Shown: positions 5,716 to 6,030 of the stretch, piece by piece
Position numbering within the stretch: the first letter of the stretch is position 1
Layout of the letters: each line of letters opens with the position of its first letter
Source of the DNA: an uncultured Alphaproteobacteria bacterium
Lineage (GTDB): Bacteria > Pseudomonadota > Alphaproteobacteria > Caulobacterales > Caulobacteraceae
Reading direction: 5' to 3'
Assembly: GCA_903928755.1 (NCBI GenBank)
Contig: CAIYSH010000069.1
Span: 1-6,030 of the forward strand
DNA length: 6,030 nucleotides
Notes under the pieces: model-generated
The model's input: the letters and a program-made list of their open reading frames with translations, nothing else
The model's database searches: none
Told to the model about the DNA's origin: nothing
Position numbers and translations under genes: made by a program

Positions 5716-6030
5716 ATGGACAAGCCAGCCGCCTCCCCCTCCGCATTTGATCTGACACCCCCCGACGCAACGGAACGCAAGCGCTTGGAAAGCGGCCTCA
5801 GCCGCGAAGAAGCCGACGTTCTACTGCATCATGGAACCGAAGCGCCATTCTGCGGCGGTCTTTTGGACAACAAGGAGGACGGCGTCTACTGCTGCCGCCT
5901 CTGCGGCCTGCCGCTGTTCAAGGCCAGGACCAAGTTCGAAAGCGGCACGGGCTGGCCCAGCTTCCACACCCCCTTCGAGCAGAGCCACGTGCTTGGGATC
6001 CGCGACACAAGCTATGGCATGGTGCGCATC
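5716..6030 (+). CDS. msrB: Peptide-methionine (R)-S-oxide reductase MsrB (3' part outside window)
   Basis: The frame opens at the ATG at 5716 and runs 105 codons to the window edge without a stop, so the C-terminal third is missing. It repairs the R-epimer of methionine sulfoxide in proteins, normally using thioredoxin. Family features are visible: LSREEADVLLHHGTEAPFCGG (28-48), the first zinc-binding CxxC at Cys60-Cys63 in GVYCCRLCGLPLF, KFESGTGWPSF (73-83), and a DTSYGMVRI segment (97-105) entering the second half of the fold. The second CxxC and the catalytic Cys in the RYC-N-S motif lie beyond the edge and cannot be checked. The start is followed by a 20-residue variable leader with no signal peptide, suggesting a cytoplasmic enzyme. 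A weak purine-rich stretch (AGAGTGG) lies 7-13 bases upstream. Divergent from pccA across 92 bp. Confidence 0.95.
   Translation, partial: MDKPAASPSAFDLTPPDATERKRLESGLSREEADVLLHHGTEAPFCGGLLDNKEDGVYCCRLCGLPLFKARTKFESGTGWPSFHTPFEQSHVLGIRDTSYGMVRI

Noticed and set aside
4373..5755. A 460-codon open frame on the plus strand opposite pccA
   Set aside because: It is antisense to a clearly recognised carboxylase gene and its translation has no recognisable domain. Long antisense frames are common opposite high-GC genes with strong third-position bias. It also runs out of frame into the start of msrB.

Overview
The window comes from an alphaproteobacterium, most likely a member of the Caulobacterales. 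GC content is about 60% judged by eye. The strongest taxonomic pointer is a gene at the left edge that looks like spmX, a co-opted phage lysozyme that acts as a stalked-pole determinant. The FliN-like protein, MgtE, LipB, biotin-dependent carboxylase and MsrB fit this placement but are not diagnostic. No mobile element, CRISPR array or prophage is visible.

Layout, left to right. Positions 1-723 (minus) hold the 5' part of spmX, which runs off the window; it encodes a degenerate GH24 muramidase domain followed by an acidic linker. Positions 724-898 are a 175-bp regulatory gap with a good sigma-54 (-24/-12) promoter match facing spmX and dyads further upstream. Positions 899-2341 (minus) encode the Mg2+ transporter MgtE. 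A tRNA-Leu(GAG) gene lies just upstream of it (2411-2495, minus). Positions 2547-2801 (minus) encode a very small FliN/SpoA-domain protein, apparently an orphan outside any flagellar operon, with a terminator-like hairpin after it. Divergent from it, 2882-3604 (plus) is lipB, octanoyl-ACP:protein octanoyltransferase. It converges on 3641-5623 (minus), a complete alpha subunit of an acyl-CoA carboxylase, probably propionyl-CoA carboxylase, with biotin carboxylase and biotin carrier domains. Finally 5716-6030 (plus) is the start of msrB, methionine-R-sulfoxide reductase, cut by the right edge and divergent from the carboxylase gene.

The genes do not form one pathway. They are mostly single-gene transcription units for core housekeeping (lipoylation, propionyl-CoA metabolism, Mg2+ uptake, leucine tRNA, oxidative repair) beside two genes linked to polar development or motility (spmX and the fliN-like gene). 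The observations most worth checking are the spmX domain with its altered catalytic position and sigma-54 promoter, and the stand-alone SpoA protein with GANTC sites in its upstream region. I found no evidence of a wholly new multi-gene system.
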